From an uncultured bacterium (GTDB taxonomy: Bacteria; Desulfobacterota; Desulfovibrionia; Desulfovibrionales; Desulfovibrionaceae), in assembly GCA_905214305.1 (NCBI GenBank), contig CAJMLK010000004.1, positions 1-64,000 on the forward strand: 64,000 bases of DNA. The letters run 5' to 3'. Each line of letters opens with the position of its first letter. Within the stretch, counting starts at the first letter, position 1. The notes under the pieces are model-generated. The model ran no database searches. It was not told where the DNA came from and saw only the letters and a list, made by a program, of their open reading frames with translations. The position numbers and the translations under genes are program-made. Below, one piece after another: positions 44,830-54,155 of this stretch.

Positions 44830-45644
44830 AAGAAGAAAAACCACTGGTCAACGACGGCCACCATCGGCATGGCAAAGAGCAGGCTGTCTGCCCGGTCCAG
44901 CACGCCGCCGTGCCCCGGCAGCAGATGGCCGGAGTCTTTTACGTTGACCGAACGCTTGAGGGCTGACTCAAACAGGTCGCCCACCTGAGCAAAGGCGTTG
45001 ACGGCGATGCCCAGAAGGGCAAAGGACAGCCAGCCTGTCTTGCCGTAGACCTCGCCGTAGATGGCGCAAAAAATCACGCAGGCCACCAGACTGCCCACGG
45101 CGCCTTCGGAGCTTTTCTTGGGGCTGACGCGGGGCCACAGCTTGTGATGGCCGAAGCGCGTGCCCACAAAATAGGCGGCGGTATCGGAAATTGCCACGGC
45201 GGCAATGACGAAGATGAGCTTGGTGGTGGAAAGATAGGTGGCCGGCAGGAGCAGCAGCGGCACATAGGCCAGCCCGGCCATGAAAATGCCGCTGGAAACA
45301 AAGGCATTGTCTTCTTCAACAACGTCCCAGCGGAAGAGAAAACTCATGGCCGAAAGAACAAAGCCCGCGCCAAGGCACACCAGAGCGTCCTGCGGGCGGT
45401 TCATCCAGGTGAGGCAAAGCATGCCCCAGCCCAGGCCGATGGCGCACACGCGACTGGTAATACGCTCTCCGGGACCCCAGAAGAGAGAATAGAATTCCCA
45501 AAGGCCCAGAGCCGATACCAGCAGAATGACGAACAGCAGGGGCCAGCCCCGCAGCCAGAGCACCAGCAACAGCACTGCGGCCAGCAATATGCCGGTTATG
45601 ATGCGGCGGATGTCGATGGGATTGGCGGTGGGTTCAATGGGCAT
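44826..45644 (-). CDS. cdsA: Phosphatidate cytidylyltransferase
   Basis: Makes CDP-diacylglycerol from phosphatidate and CTP, the precursor for PssA and PgsA. 272 residues with eight or so helices and the CdsA signature in the C-terminal half: AVAISDTAAYFVGTRFGHHK, then SPKKSSEGAVGSL, and the ending segment GVLDRADSLLFAMP. It overlaps uppS by 11 nt, a common arrangement. Its TAG stop is provided by the family A repeat. Confidence 0.95.
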   Translation of the reverse strand: MPIEPTANPIDIRRIITGILLAAVLLLVLWLRGWPLLFVILLVSALGLWEFYSLFWGPGERITSRVCAIGLGWGMLCLTWMNRPQDALVCLGAGFVLSAMSFLFRWDVVEEDNAFVSSGIFMAGLAYVPLLLLPATYLSTTKLIFVIAAVAISDTAAYFVGTRFGHHKLWPRVSPKKSSEGAVGSLVACVIFCAIYGEVYGKTGWLSFALLGIAVNAFAQVGDLFESALKRSVNVKDSGHLLPGHGGVLDRADSLLFAMPMVAVVDQWFFFF

Positions 45645-46476
45645 CTATTTGCTCCTGTGTTTTGCCATAGCGGCGCGACCGCGCGGCGTATGCTTCCAGT
45701 GCCAGGCGCAGCTGCGCGGCGTCAAAATCGGGCCATGCCACCTGGGTGAAATACAGTTCACTGTAAGCGCACTGGTACAGCAGGTAGTTGCTCAGGCGCT
45801 GCTCGCCGCTGGTACGGATGAGCAGGTCCGGGTCGGGCTGACCTGCGGTGTACAGACGCTGTGCCAGACTTTCTTCAGTGATGTCTTCGGGCCGTGCGCC
45901 GTCATGCAGAAAGGACCGCATGGCGCGCACCAGTTCGGCCCGCGAGCCGTAGTTGAGAGCCAGGTTCAAAACCATATGCGGGCCGTCAGCCGTGCGCTTT
46001 ATGGCATGGCGCAGGGCCGTGCGCTGCGCCAGCGGCAGGCCGTCCAGATCGCCCAGCACCTTGAGGGCTATGCCCTGTTCTTCAAGGCGGGGCAGTTCGC
46101 GGCGCAAAAATTCCAGCAGCAGTGAAAAGAGGGCGCTTATTTCCGCCTTGGGGCGGTTCCAGTTTTCGCTGGAAAACGTATACAGCGTCAGGTGGCGTAT
46201 GCCCAGCCTGCGGCATTCGGTCACCACCGCCCGCACGGCCTCGGCCCCGGCCTTGTGCCCTGCCTCGCGGGGCAGGCCGCGCGCCTGCGCCCAGCGACCG
46301 TTGCCGTCCATGATAATTGCAAGATGGACGGGCAGTTGCGCGACCGGAAGGTCATCGGCGCGGGCAAATTCCCGGCCGTCCTCGGCTGCGGGCTTGGCAG
46401 CGGACGTTCCGGCGGCTGCGTCGTCCGCCTGTATGCAGGGCTTCTGCCCCGGCAGGAGCGTGTCGTGTGGGGTCAT
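45634..46476 (-). CDS. uppS: Undecaprenyl diphosphate synthase (cis-prenyltransferase)
   Basis: Elongates farnesyl diphosphate to the C55 lipid carrier for peptidoglycan and O-antigen. 280 residues; the catalytic part begins near residue 50 with LAIIMDGNGRWAQARGLPRE, the family P-loop. RHLTLYTFSSENWNRP, LNLALNYGSRAELV and PDLLIRTSGEQRLSNYLLYQ follow. The first ~48 residues are a non-conserved extension, so translation could start at a later codon. The 143-nt gap to frr contains only a small GC hairpin. Confidence 0.95.
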   Translation of the reverse strand: MTPHDTLLPGQKPCIQADDAAAGTSAAKPAAEDGREFARADDLPVAQLPVHLAIIMDGNGRWAQARGLPREAGHKAGAEAVRAVVTECRRLGIRHLTLYTFSSENWNRPKAEISALFSLLLEFLRRELPRLEEQGIALKVLGDLDGLPLAQRTALRHAIKRTADGPHMVLNLALNYGSRAELVRAMRSFLHDGARPEDITEESLAQRLYTAGQPDPDLLIRTSGEQRLSNYLLYQCAYSELYFTQVAWPDFDAAQLRLALEAYAARSRRYGKTQEQIDAH

Positions 46477-46619
46477 TGCTGCTCAGCCTGTATAAAAATG
46501 CTGCCCGGCCCTGCGGTGTGGATTTTCAGATAAAAACACACCAGCGCCGGAACGCGCCGCCCCCGCCCCGCTGTAGCAGAAACGCGACGGGCGCGGCTCG
46601 TGGCGGATAGCCGCCACGG

Positions 46620-47180
46620 CTAGATTTCCATGATTTCCTTTTCTTTGCCGGCGCAGCGCTTGTCCACTTCGGCGACGTACCTGTCGGTAAGCTTCTGCAC
46701 ATCGTCAGTGGCCCGCTTTTGCTCGTCTTCGGTAATGGTCTTTTCTTTTTCCAGCTTTTTCAGGCTGTCATTGGCGTCGCGGCGCACGTTGCGCACGGCC
46801 ACCTTGGCCTCTTCGCTGTACTTGCGCGCAACCTTGCCCAGTTCTTTGCGGCGCTCTTCGGTGAGGGGGGGCATGACAATGCGGATGAGCTTGCCATCGT
46901 TGACGGGCGTAAGGCCAAGGTCAGACTTGAGGATGGCTTTTTCGATCAGGGCAATGCCGCCCTTGTCCCAGGGCTGGATGGTCAGGGTGCGGCTGTCGGG
47001 CACAGCTATGGAGGCCATCTGGCTGATGGGCGTGGGCGTTCCATAGTAGTCGGCCTTTATGCCGTCCACAAGGGCTGTGGTGGCGCGGCCGGTGCGCAGT
47101 TTGGCAAAGTCGCGGTCAAGAGCGGCAAGGGCTTTTTCCATGCGGTCTTCGGCATCAAGAAGGATGCTGTCGATATCCAT
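46620..47180 (-). CDS. frr: Ribosome recycling factor
   Basis: Splits post-termination ribosomes with EF-G. 186 residues, the standard length, with the expected two-domain sequence: [41 protein letters not shown]-type [13 protein letters not shown], and [26 protein letters not shown] lies well placed before the ATG. It is between pyrH and uppS, the conserved order in many bacteria; the 235-nt pyrH-frr gap carries no gene. Confidence 0.97.
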   Translation of the reverse strand: MDIDSILLDAEDRMEKALAALDRDFAKLRTGRATTALVDGIKADYYGTPTPISQMASIAVPDSRTLTIQPWDKGGIALIEKAILKSDLGLTPVNDGKLIRIVMPPLTEERRKELGKVARKYSEEAKVAVRNVRRDANDSLKKLEKEKTITEDEQKRATDDVQKLTDRYVAEVDKRCAGKEKEIMEI

Positions 47181-47415
47181 AAATTATTCTCCTTGGGGCT
47201 GCGGCCTGCGGCCTGTTCCTTTGGGGATGGCGCTGCGCCTCCCTTTGCAAAAAAATCCGGGACGGTCTGATGTTCAAAAATCCAGACCGCCCGGCACGGT
47301 TGCATATTCACGCCTTCTGACATTTGCGCAAAGTCTGGCCACCGGCTCGGGCAGATATGCCTGACCGGAGGCCGGAGCCTCTCGCTTTGGTGTCACAGGC
47401 TCATGCGCGTCTGCC

Positions 47416-48129
47416 TCAGCAGTTGCGCACGATGGTTCCCACGGGTTCACCCATGACGGCACGCTGGATGTCGCCGCCGAACATGCGGCAGACAATGATG
47501 GGCACATTGTTGTCGCGCACCAGAGCAAAGGCCGTGGCATCCATGACGCCCAGATGGCGGGCCAGTGTTTCATCGTAGCTTATGGTATCAAACTTGACGG
47601 CATCGCTGTGCTTGGTGGGGTCCTTGTCGTAGATGCCGTCGACCTTGGTGGCCTTGATGATGGCATCGCACTTGAGTTCCATGCCACGCAGCACCGCCGT
47701 GGTGTCGGTGGTGAAATAGGGATTGCCCGTACCGGCGGCGCAGATGACCACACGGCCTTTTTCCATATGGCGCAGAGCGCGGCGGCGAATGAACGGCTCG
47801 CACACTTCCTGCATGGTGATGGCCGAAAGCACGCGCGTGGGATAGCCCTGCTTTTCCAGCATGTCCTGCACGGCCAGAGCATTCAGCACCGTGGCCAGCA
47901 TGCCCATATAGTCAGCCGATGAACGCTCCATGCCTTTGGCCGAGCCGGAAAGGCCGCGAAAAATATTGCCGCCGCCGATAACCAGAGCCATTTCCACGCC
48001 CATTGCGAGCACAGTGCCTATTTCGCGGCATATTTCGGCCACGGTATCGGGGTTGATGCCGGTCTTGTTGGAGCCTGCAAGGGCTTCGCCGCTCAGTTTG
48101 AGCAGAACTCGCTTGTATGTCAGTGACAT
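47416..48129 (-). CDS. pyrH: UMP kinase
   Basis: Hexameric bacterial UMP kinase, phosphorylating UMP to UDP. 237 residues with the amino-acid-kinase fold: [15 protein letters not shown] at the N-terminus, [15 protein letters not shown] near residue 50, [20 protein letters not shown] near 90, and [20 protein letters not shown] near 135. It is first gene of the pyrH-frr-uppS-cdsA-dxr-rseP-tsaB run, and a terminator separates it from the DUF4911 gene upstream. Confidence 0.97.
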   Translation of the reverse strand: MSLTYKRVLLKLSGEALAGSNKTGINPDTVAEICREIGTVLAMGVEMALVIGGGNIFRGLSGSAKGMERSSADYMGMLATVLNALAVQDMLEKQGYPTRVLSAITMQEVCEPFIRRRALRHMEKGRVVICAAGTGNPYFTTDTTAVLRGMELKCDAIIKATKVDGIYDKDPTKHSDAVKFDTISYDETLARHLGVMDATAFALVRDNNVPIIVCRMFGGDIQRAVMGEPVGTIVRNC

Positions 48130-48204
48130 GTATCCGCCTTCGTCTGGATGGGGGGCCCGTATGAGGGCCGTTTTGCTGTGGAGTGCCCGCAGTGCGCGGG
48201 CGTG

Positions 48205-48236
48205 AAAAAACGGGACCGGGCCTCCCCGGGCCCGTT
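48205..48236 (-). terminator. Terminator after the DUF4911 gene
   Basis: AACGGGACCGGG and CCCGGGCCCGTT pair around CCTC (48209-48236, one bulge or mismatch). On the minus strand the stem is followed by T6. Confidence 0.82.
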
Positions 48237-48276
48237 CTCCCGCAACAGGGCTTTCATAACAGAAAATGTGGCTATC

Positions 48277-48699
48277 TCAAAGCATTTTTGCGCCCCTGCG
48301 GCCGGTGTCAAAGGGCCATTCAAGCAGCTCAAAGGGCAGGCTGGCGGACATTTCGGCAAGAAGCAGACGTGTTTCTTTTTCCAGATGTGGTGAAAAAATG
48401 ATTTTAAGCAGGGCGGTTTTTGGCTCGATCACGGTGAAGTAGGCCGTGTGGTCGTAAGCTTCGAGCAAAAAACGAAAAAGAGCCGTGTGCTGCGGGGCCA
48501 GACGCACAAGCAGACGCCCGCTGTATTCGGGCGGCGGCAGGGCCGGAGCCGTTCTGCGGCGTTTGCGCAGGGCAGGAAGGCTGTGCGCCGGGCTGTGCGA
48601 CGGCATGGCTGTTGCCATTTGCGTGTTCGTCGTGCCCGGTGTGTCCGTCGTGCCCAATGTGTCGTGGCCCGCATGCGCGGCGGGCGTGTGTGTATCCAT
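48277..48699 (-). CDS. DUF4911-like protein
   Basis: 140 residues. The first ~60 are Thr/Ala/Pro/His-rich and unordered (MDTHTPAAHAGHDTLGTT). The C-terminal ~80 form a small globular domain of the DUF4911 type: RLLVRLAPQHTALFRFLLEA, DHTAYFTVIEPKTALLKIIF and EMSASLPFELLEWP. The ATG at 48699 overlaps the azlD stop (TGATG), so it is translated with azlCD; larger upstream starts fall in another gene. The function is unknown. Confidence 0.75.
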   Translation of the reverse strand: MDTHTPAAHAGHDTLGTTDTPGTTNTQMATAMPSHSPAHSLPALRKRRRTAPALPPPEYSGRLLVRLAPQHTALFRFLLEAYDHTAYFTVIEPKTALLKIIFSPHLEKETRLLLAEMSASLPFELLEWPFDTGRRGAKML

Positions 48700-49049
48700 C
48701 AGTACAGTCCCGAATAGCGGGCCAGAACAACCAGACCAATGCCCACAACAATGGTGAGAAAGTAGTTTTTGCTCCACCACGCCACCACCAGTGCCGGCAG
48801 GGCTGCCATGAGAAAGAGGTTGGACGGCCCGGCATTGAACGAACCTTCGTAGATGAAGATGTCCGGGCCTACCAGCGCGGCCATGACCGCCACGGGAACA
48901 AGGGAGAGCCAGTGCCTGAGCAGTGGGGGCAGGTTGTCGCCCTTGAGAAAGGTGACGGGCAGAATTTTGGGCAGCAGAGTGACGAGCGTGCTGCCCAGAA
49001 TGCACAGGATGAGCCCCGTGTGGGTATCAAGCCAGCCGGATTCGTTCAT
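48699..49049 (-). CDS. azlD: AzlD-family branched-chain amino acid export subunit
   Basis: Small membrane partner of AzlC. 116 residues with three to four helices and the AzlD features STLVTLLPKILPVTFLKGDN, then PPLLRHWLSLVPVAVMAALV. The start ATG overlaps the azlC stop by 4 nt. Upstream in-frame ATGs lie within azlC and are rejected. Confidence 0.88.
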   Translation of the reverse strand: MNESGWLDTHTGLILCILGSTLVTLLPKILPVTFLKGDNLPPLLRHWLSLVPVAVMAALVGPDIFIYEGSFNAGPSNLFLMAALPALVVAWWSKNYFLTIVVGIGLVVLARYSGLY

Positions 49050-49795
49050 GAGCGCACCTCGTCGGATTGTGCGGACGCGCGCGGGCGCGCGTGTTCCTTT
49101 TTCTCCCGGTACAGCAGCAGGGCCGTGCCAAGGCTTGCGCCCGCCACGGTGGCGACAGCGATGTTCCATTGGCTCATGCCCGCGCTTTTGAGGGCAATGG
49201 ACAGGGTCATGGTAAAAAGGGCCACCAGAACATGCAGGCGGCTCACGCACTGCGGCACCAGCAGGGCCAGAAACATGGCCGTAAGCGCATAGTCAAGGCC
49301 GAGCGGTTTTACATCGCTGACCAGTTCGCCGCAAAAGGCGCCAATGGCGCTGCCGCCCACCCATGCAAGCTGCGTGGTCTGGTTGCACACAAAAAGCGTG
49401 GTCAGGTTGCGTTTCCAGCCGTTCTGAAAGGCCGTGATGTGGACGGCAAACGTTTCGTCCGTGAGGCCAAGCCCCAGCAGAAAACGCTGCATGCGCGGCA
49501 GCCCTGCCAGCCAGGGCGATTCTGCGGCCGACTGGAGCAGGTAGCGCAGGTTCACGATAAAGACCGCCGCCATGATGGACAGCGTTCCCGCACCTGCTCC
49601 CCACATGCTCGCAAAGACAAACTGTCCCGAGCCGGAAAACATGAGCACCGCCATGGCAACAGCCAGGGAAGGGGGAATATTGTTTTTGACCGCCAGAACG
49701 CCAAAGGCAAAGCCCACCGGGGTATACCCGAGAACAATGGGCAGTGCGCGGCGCAGTCCCTCCGCCAGGGGGGACGCGGGGGAAATGCTCGACAT
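49046..49795 (-). CDS. azlC: AzlC-family branched-chain amino acid exporter
   Basis: Large subunit of the AzlCD exporter, which in other bacteria exports valine, leucine or azaleucine. 249 residues and about seven helices. It shows the family start EGLRRALPIVLGYTPVGFAF, SGSGQFVFASMWGAGAG, and NLRYLLQSAAESPWLAGLP. The ~25-residue C-terminal tail is Arg/Lys/Glu-rich and cytoplasmic. Confidence 0.9.
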   Translation of the reverse strand: MSSISPASPLAEGLRRALPIVLGYTPVGFAFGVLAVKNNIPPSLAVAMAVLMFSGSGQFVFASMWGAGAGTLSIMAAVFIVNLRYLLQSAAESPWLAGLPRMQRFLLGLGLTDETFAVHITAFQNGWKRNLTTLFVCNQTTQLAWVGGSAIGAFCGELVSDVKPLGLDYALTAMFLALLVPQCVSRLHVLVALFTMTLSIALKSAGMSQWNIAVATVAGASLGTALLLYREKKEHARPRASAQSDEVRS

Positions 49796-49866
49796 GTTGC
49801 AAATCTCGCCGGATACCGGAAAAGAAAATGGCTACCCTTTTTGATGCGGCGTGGCAAGTCGGCGCT

Positions 49867-50403
49867 TCACCACCAGAATGTGGGATACTTTTTTCCGGCG
49901 GCCAGATTGTTGGCAACAAGGGCCAGCAAAAGCATGCATACGGCTCCCGCGGCACAGGGCAGCAACACATACCAGTAGCCCATGCCGTGGATGCCCGGCC
50001 CGCCGATGACGGCAATAAGGGCCGTGGCCCCGCCCGGAGGGTGCAGGGTCTGGGTCATGTGCATGAGGGCGATGGCTGTGGAAACGGCCAGTGCCGCAGC
50101 AAGAACAGGCTCTGCGCCCAGCATGGCCTGACTGCTTACGCCCACAATGGCCGAAAGCACATGACCGCCCACGAGGTTGCGCGGCTGGGCCAGCGGGCTG
50201 TGCGGCGCGCCGAAGGCCAGAACCGCCGAAGCCCCGAACGAGCCGATCAGCAAGGGCAGGTTCCATTCCTGGGCGCAGACTTTTTCCAGCAGGGCCAGGC
50301 AGGCCACTGAAAGGCTGCTCCCGGCCCATGCCCAGAAAATTTCGTTCCAGCCAACGCGGGGCTGGGACTGACTTGAGCCGATGCGTTTCAGAAGGCGTGT
50401 CAT
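49867..50403 (-). CDS. HPP-family membrane protein
   Basis: 178 residues, four helices. The family hallmark is visible as MTQTLHPPGGATALIAVIGG near residue 118, together with LPLLIGSFGASAVLAFGAPH and SPLAQPRNLVGGHVLSAIVG near residues 48-90. Some HPP proteins in photosynthetic organisms transport nitrite; no such role can be assigned here. It stands between azlC and the polyferredoxin on the same strand with a 71-nt and a 238-nt gap. Confidence 0.9.
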   Translation of the reverse strand: MTRLLKRIGSSQSQPRVGWNEIFWAWAGSSLSVACLALLEKVCAQEWNLPLLIGSFGASAVLAFGAPHSPLAQPRNLVGGHVLSAIVGVSSQAMLGAEPVLAAALAVSTAIALMHMTQTLHPPGGATALIAVIGGPGIHGMGYWYVLLPCAAGAVCMLLLALVANNLAAGKKYPTFWW

Positions 50404-50641
50404 TGGTTATCCTTGAAGCGAGTTGATTCTGAACATCTGTTCATAATATTTTCGGCGCGGGCCTTGGCGACATTTCGGCGCGGGCCTTGTCGTTGCGCCT
50501 CGGTCCTGAGCCGTGCGGGCAGCGCTGCTGTTTCATCCACAGGTTTTTCGGGCTACGGCTCAAGCTGGCGTACGCCCGTGTTGCGGGCCTTTGCCCGGAC
50601 AGGACTCAGGGCAAGGCCCTGTAGCTGCTCCGCCCGGCATG

Positions 50642-51958
50642 TCAGATGCGGGCCATGAACAGAAAGGCCGCGTGCAGCCCGGCCAGCAGGGCAATAAAGA
50701 CTGTTCCGGCCCAGGCATGGCTGCCGGTTTTGCCAAGCCATGTCAGTGACAGAGCGCCCTTGGGGCAGGCATGAATGCAGTCCCGGCACAGGTGGCAGGC
50801 GCTGCCGGGAATGCCGTCTTCAAGCGCGTCTTCTGTCATGGCGTCCTGCCCGCACGCGCGCACGCAGGCCCTGCAGCCGCAGCAGTCGCCCACACGGCGT
50901 ACGCGCCAGGGTGCAATGCGTCCAAACCATTGCGCCAGAAGTCCCAGCGGGCACAGGCCCCGGCAATAGGCCGCATAGCCACGGGCGCGGCTGAACAGCA
51001 GGGCGCAGGGAACAAGCAGCAGGCCCAGCAGCAGTCCGCAGGCCAGAGCGGCGGTCGCGGGCGCGCCCGCAAGGCGCAGGGTCAGTGCGGTCAGCAGGCT
51101 AAGGGCAAGCATGCCCAGACGCAGGCGGGGCAGCCAGTACGGGGCCGGGCGGTTTTTTGCCCTGTCTGCCGCAGTGGCGTCCCAAACGCCGAAATAGCAG
51201 AGCTGGCTGCACCATGCCGCGCCCACCAGCAGGGTGGACAGGCCGAAAAGGCCCAGCATGAACCAGCCGCCGCCCCGGTAGACAGGTCCCGCCGCGATAA
51301 GGCCGGGAACAGGCAGGTGAAGGCTGCCTGAAAGCAGAAAACGGCTTTCCACGGCCAGCCCGAGCACAAGCTGGCCAAAAAATACCAGTGAAAACAGCCG
51401 CCACAACCGCATGCGGGCCTGTACCGCCATGCTCCTGTCGCCAAGCCATCCCGCCGCCAGCGTGGCCCAAAAAGCGGCCAGCGTGATCTGCACCAGTCCC
51501 CCCTGAGGGATAAAGCGCTCCAGCAGCAAAAGTTGCGGATTCATGAACCAGACCGGCAGCAGCAGGGCCAGACATGTGCCCATTGCACCAAGCTGGGCCG
51601 TGGCGGAATCTTCCCGGCGTGAGTAACGGCGTCGAGCCTTCCGGCCCAGAAGAAGCAGGGCCGCCAGAACCGTAAACAGCGCCACGGAAAGCAGAATGAC
51701 GGCCAGACGCTGCCACGGCTGCTCCAGCATCTGCCGGATCTGGACAAACTGCCCGGTAGTCCATATCCAGCGGGCGGCCAGAAGGGGCAGTCCCAGAAGC
51801 AGGAATTGCCGCACCCACGCAAGGCGCGTCCAGGACAGCAGCGCTGCAAGCACACAGGCCGCAGCCAGAGATGCCCAGCCCGCACGCCAGAAATGCGCCG
51901 CGGCCAGGGCAAGGGCCAGAAAACTTGGCAATGGGATAAGACGGGAAGCTCCGCTCAT
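50642..51958 (-). CDS. NapH/CcoG-like membrane polyferredoxin
   Basis: Predicted inner-membrane electron carrier, 438 residues. Ten or more hydrophobic helices precede two cytoplasmic [4Fe-4S] ferredoxin motifs near the C-terminus, CCGCRACVRACGQ and CHLCRDCIHACPKG. A further helix ends the protein. Additional cysteines in GAAWCSQLCYFGVW and YCRGLCPLGLLAQW match the CxxxCP pattern of NapH/NosR/CcoG proteins. The partner is unknown. It heads no obvious operon; the flavodoxin and PNPOx-like genes, also redox proteins, are the next genes upstream on the same strand. Confidence 0.88.
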   Translation of the reverse strand: MSGASRLIPLPSFLALALAAAHFWRAGWASLAAACVLAALLSWTRLAWVRQFLLLGLPLLAARWIWTTGQFVQIRQMLEQPWQRLAVILLSVALFTVLAALLLLGRKARRRYSRREDSATAQLGAMGTCLALLLPVWFMNPQLLLLERFIPQGGLVQITLAAFWATLAAGWLGDRSMAVQARMRLWRLFSLVFFGQLVLGLAVESRFLLSGSLHLPVPGLIAAGPVYRGGGWFMLGLFGLSTLLVGAAWCSQLCYFGVWDATAADRAKNRPAPYWLPRLRLGMLALSLLTALTLRLAGAPATAALACGLLLGLLLVPCALLFSRARGYAAYCRGLCPLGLLAQWFGRIAPWRVRRVGDCCGCRACVRACGQDAMTEDALEDGIPGSACHLCRDCIHACPKGALSLTWLGKTGSHAWAGTVFIALLAGLHAAFLFMARI

Positions 51959-52103
51959 GTCAGACTTCCTTTAAAATCAATGTGTTGAAAATTCGGCTAT
52001 GTTTCAGGCTCAGGAGAGGCACGGGCAGCGCGTGTCGCTCGCCGGGGTCTGTTTGCCGTGCCGGGCATGACCGGCTGTGGCCCGCAAATTCGTGGTTTGC
52101 GTT

Positions 52104-52565
52104 TTACTCCGCGCCGGGCGGCAGCCTGCGTCTGCCCACCAGTTCTTCAATATCAATGCGTACAATACAGGTACGGCGTACGCTTGCAGGCGGTGTGGGC
52201 TGCGGGCAAAGAGCCGCATAGCGGGCGGCGATGGCGTCAAGCGCCCGCCCTTTTTCGGCATCGTCTTCAATAATGCGGGCCTGCCCCCTGCCGCAGAGCG
52301 ACTTGAAGTAGGTGGTTGATTTTTCGCGACTTATGCTTATGTCCGCCATGACGGTAAAGGCCACCCGCGGGTTCTGGCGAATACAGTCCAGCTTGCGCCC
52401 TGCAAGGGCACAGTGGATATAGATGGCCTGCCCCTGACGAACAAAGTTCAGCGGCAGTACATAGGGATAGTCACCGTCATGCATGGCGAGGCAAAGCTCG
52501 TCAGCAGCGGCAAAAACTTCATCAAAAAAAGCCGGATCGTTACATTCGCTATTTTTCTTGCGCAC
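52104..52565 (-). CDS. Pyridoxamine 5'-phosphate oxidase-like flavin-binding protein
   Basis: 153 residues, a single split-barrel FMN-binding domain of the PNPOx-like (NimA-related) type: ADELCLAMHDGDYPYVLPLN, FVRQGQAIYIHCALAGRKLD and NPRVAFTVMADI. These proteins bind flavin or haem and reduce varied substrates. It overlaps the flavodoxin gene by 17 nt, suggesting a flavodoxin-reductase type pair, which is an inference from context only. Confidence 0.85.
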   Translation of the reverse strand: MRKKNSECNDPAFFDEVFAAADELCLAMHDGDYPYVLPLNFVRQGQAIYIHCALAGRKLDCIRQNPRVAFTVMADISISREKSTTYFKSLCGRGQARIIEDDAEKGRALDAIAARYAALCPQPTPPASVRRTCIVRIDIEELVGRRRLPPGAE

Positions 52566-53085
52566 AGATGGCTCCTTGTTGGCAAAAGGCGGCTGCCGCC
52601 TCCAGGCAGCGCCGCCAGGACTGTCCGGCGGCCTGCAAATCTTCCTTGTCGGGATGGCGGGCGGCTTCCTGCAGACGAGCCAGCCGCGCCGGGGTCATAG
52701 GGTGGGTTCCCTTGCGCTGCGAAGCGGCAATGACCCGGGGATTAACCTTGCCCTGACATAAAAAACCGTCCAGTACCGTATTGCCGTTTTCTTGCAGCAG
52801 GGCTTCGGCAGCCTGCGCGCAGCGCAAGGCGTGTGCCGACTGGGGCCAGGCCCCGAGCGTGCCGAAATAGAAAACAGGCTTGGCATGGATGCGGCGCATA
52901 TAGCGCTGGGCGCGGGCATCGGGCTGGCCTTTGCGCACCCAGAAACCCACGGCCAGAAAGTCGTATTCCGCCGGATCCGGGGCATGCCCCACGGCATGGC
53001 AGGGCAGGCCGGCAGTCGCGCCAAGGGCCTCGGCCACCCGGCGGGTATTGCCCGTGCAGGAAGAATAGACAATGCAGATGCGCAT
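52549..53085 (-). CDS. Flavodoxin-family protein
   Basis: 178 residues. The FMN phosphate loop is SSCTGNTRRVAEALG at residues 9-23, and VGFWVRKGQPDARAQRYMRR and FYFGTLGAWP fit the bulky variant of the flavodoxin fold. The C-terminal ~50 residues, rich in Arg, Ala and Gln, form a helical extension. It is followed by the overlapping PNPOx-like gene, with the Crp/Fnr regulator upstream on the same strand. Confidence 0.87.
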   Translation of the reverse strand: MRICIVYSSCTGNTRRVAEALGATAGLPCHAVGHAPDPAEYDFLAVGFWVRKGQPDARAQRYMRRIHAKPVFYFGTLGAWPQSAHALRCAQAAEALLQENGNTVLDGFLCQGKVNPRVIAASQRKGTHPMTPARLARLQEAARHPDKEDLQAAGQSWRRCLEAAAAFCQQGAICAQEK

Positions 53086-53093
53086 AAGTACCT

Positions 53094-53145
53094 TTTGAAA
53101 ATTTCAGCTTTGAGAACGGGTATTCTCAAGGTGTACAGGGTTATT
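53094..53145 (-). repeat. Family A fragment (CTTTGAGAA palindrome)
   Basis: GCTTTGAGAACGGGTATTCTCAAGG matches the terminal palindrome of family A with changes. It lies in the 92-nt space between the Crp/Fnr gene and the flavodoxin gene. Confidence 0.5.
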
Positions 53146-53177
53146 GCCCCGGGGTTTGCCCGCAAGCATGTATTGCC

Positions 53178-53912
53178 TTAGCCCCGGGCCCGCAGCTTGA
53201 GGGCTTCATGATCCAGCAGGGTGATGCTGCGCCGCTGGTGTTCAATGATGCCTGCGGCGGAAAGGGCCGAAAGCTCGCGGCTGAGGCTCTCCCGACTGAT
53301 GCCCATGAGGCGGGCCAGAATCTCCTGTGTAACGCCAAGGCGCAGGGTGGCGCTTTTTTCCATCTTGGCCCGGTGCAGAAGCCATGCGGCCACGCGGCCG
53401 GCCACGGATATGCGCCCCTGCGAACCGGCGATCTTGGTAATAAGCAGGCGCTGGCGCAGGCTCATGGCCCCCAGAAGACTGACAGCCAGCGGGGCGTTGT
53501 TTTCAAGCGTATGCAAAAATGCGCGCCTGTTCAGGCTCAGCACGGTGGTGTGCTGCAGGGCCACGGCCGAAATGGGCAGGCCCCCTTCATAGAAAAGCAC
53601 GCCAGCGTCGATAAATTTTCCGGAATGCACGAGGTGGAGCACACATTCTTTGCCCTGACTGCTGTGACGGCACAGTTTGACAAGGCCGGAAAGCAGCAGC
53701 ATGGCGTCAGCGCTTTCGTCCCCCTCCTGAAAAAGCGCCACACCCGGAGCAAAGCTTTGCAGGCGGGCGTGGCGGGCAAGCACATCCCTTTCATGCGGGT
53801 TCAGCCCGGCCAGCAACCCGGTACACAGGGCGTCGGCCACGGAGGGAGCAACCTGCAGGCTTTCTTCATTCATAAGCGAATCCGTGTTGGCGGCATACTG
53901 TCGGTTTGTCAT
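53178..53912 (-). CDS. Crp/Fnr-family transcriptional regulator
   Basis: 244 residues from the ATG at 53912 with GGGAGA upstream. It has a cyclic-nucleotide-type beta-barrel (residues ~30-145, FAPGVALFQEGDESADAMLL) and a dimer helix. The C-terminal helix-turn-helix is VTQEILARLMGISRESLSRE near residue 195. There is no N-terminal cysteine cluster of FNR type, so a [4Fe-4S] sensor is unlikely; haem or small-molecule sensing as in HcpR/Dnr proteins is possible. The divergent region and the flavodoxin/PNPOx genes downstream are candidate targets. Confidence 0.9.
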   Translation of the reverse strand: MTNRQYAANTDSLMNEESLQVAPSVADALCTGLLAGLNPHERDVLARHARLQSFAPGVALFQEGDESADAMLLLSGLVKLCRHSSQGKECVLHLVHSGKFIDAGVLFYEGGLPISAVALQHTTVLSLNRRAFLHTLENNAPLAVSLLGAMSLRQRLLITKIAGSQGRISVAGRVAAWLLHRAKMEKSATLRLGVTQEILARLMGISRESLSRELSALSAAGIIEHQRRSITLLDHEALKLRARG

Positions 53913-54042
53913 AATGCACTCTCCCGGGCTTTCGGCTTCAGGACTGCCGGACTTCGGGATGGTTCGGCCATCACGGCCGCAACCTTCCGGTTTACACGAG
54001 GGACTGCGGCAGTGTACCGGCCGCAGGTTTAGTGTACAACAC

Positions 54043-54086
54043 AAAAACCCCCCGCAATCTGTGACTGTAGTCACAATTGCGGGGGG
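54043..54086 (-). terminator. Terminator of the fliD-fliS transcript
   Basis: CCCCCCGCAAT pairs with ATTGCGGGGGG, and inside it TGTGAC pairs with GTCACA around TGTA, with one bulged base. Read on the minus strand it is followed by T5 (54047-54043). The inner TGTGAC-N4-GTCACA looks like a Crp site but is explained by the stem. Confidence 0.85.
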
Positions 54087-54107
54087 ATATGTCTTTTATG
54101 TGTCGGG

Positions 54108-54155
54108 CGTCTGCTCACGCATCCGCCAGAGCAGCTTCAAAGTGAAATTGCTCTA
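54108..54155 (-). repeat. Family A half-copy starting at the fliS stop
   Basis: GTCTGCTCACGCATCCGCCA, then GAGCAGCTTCAAAGTG and AAATTGCTCTA. Its CTA is the fliS TAG stop on the minus strand. It has the hairpin half of the unit only. Confidence 0.75.

Noticed and set aside
54059..54075. TGTGAC-N4-GTCACA palindrome next to the Crp/Fnr gene as an autoregulatory site
   Set aside because: It is the inner part of a long terminator stem followed by T5 on the minus strand, which explains the symmetry. A double use cannot be excluded but is not needed.
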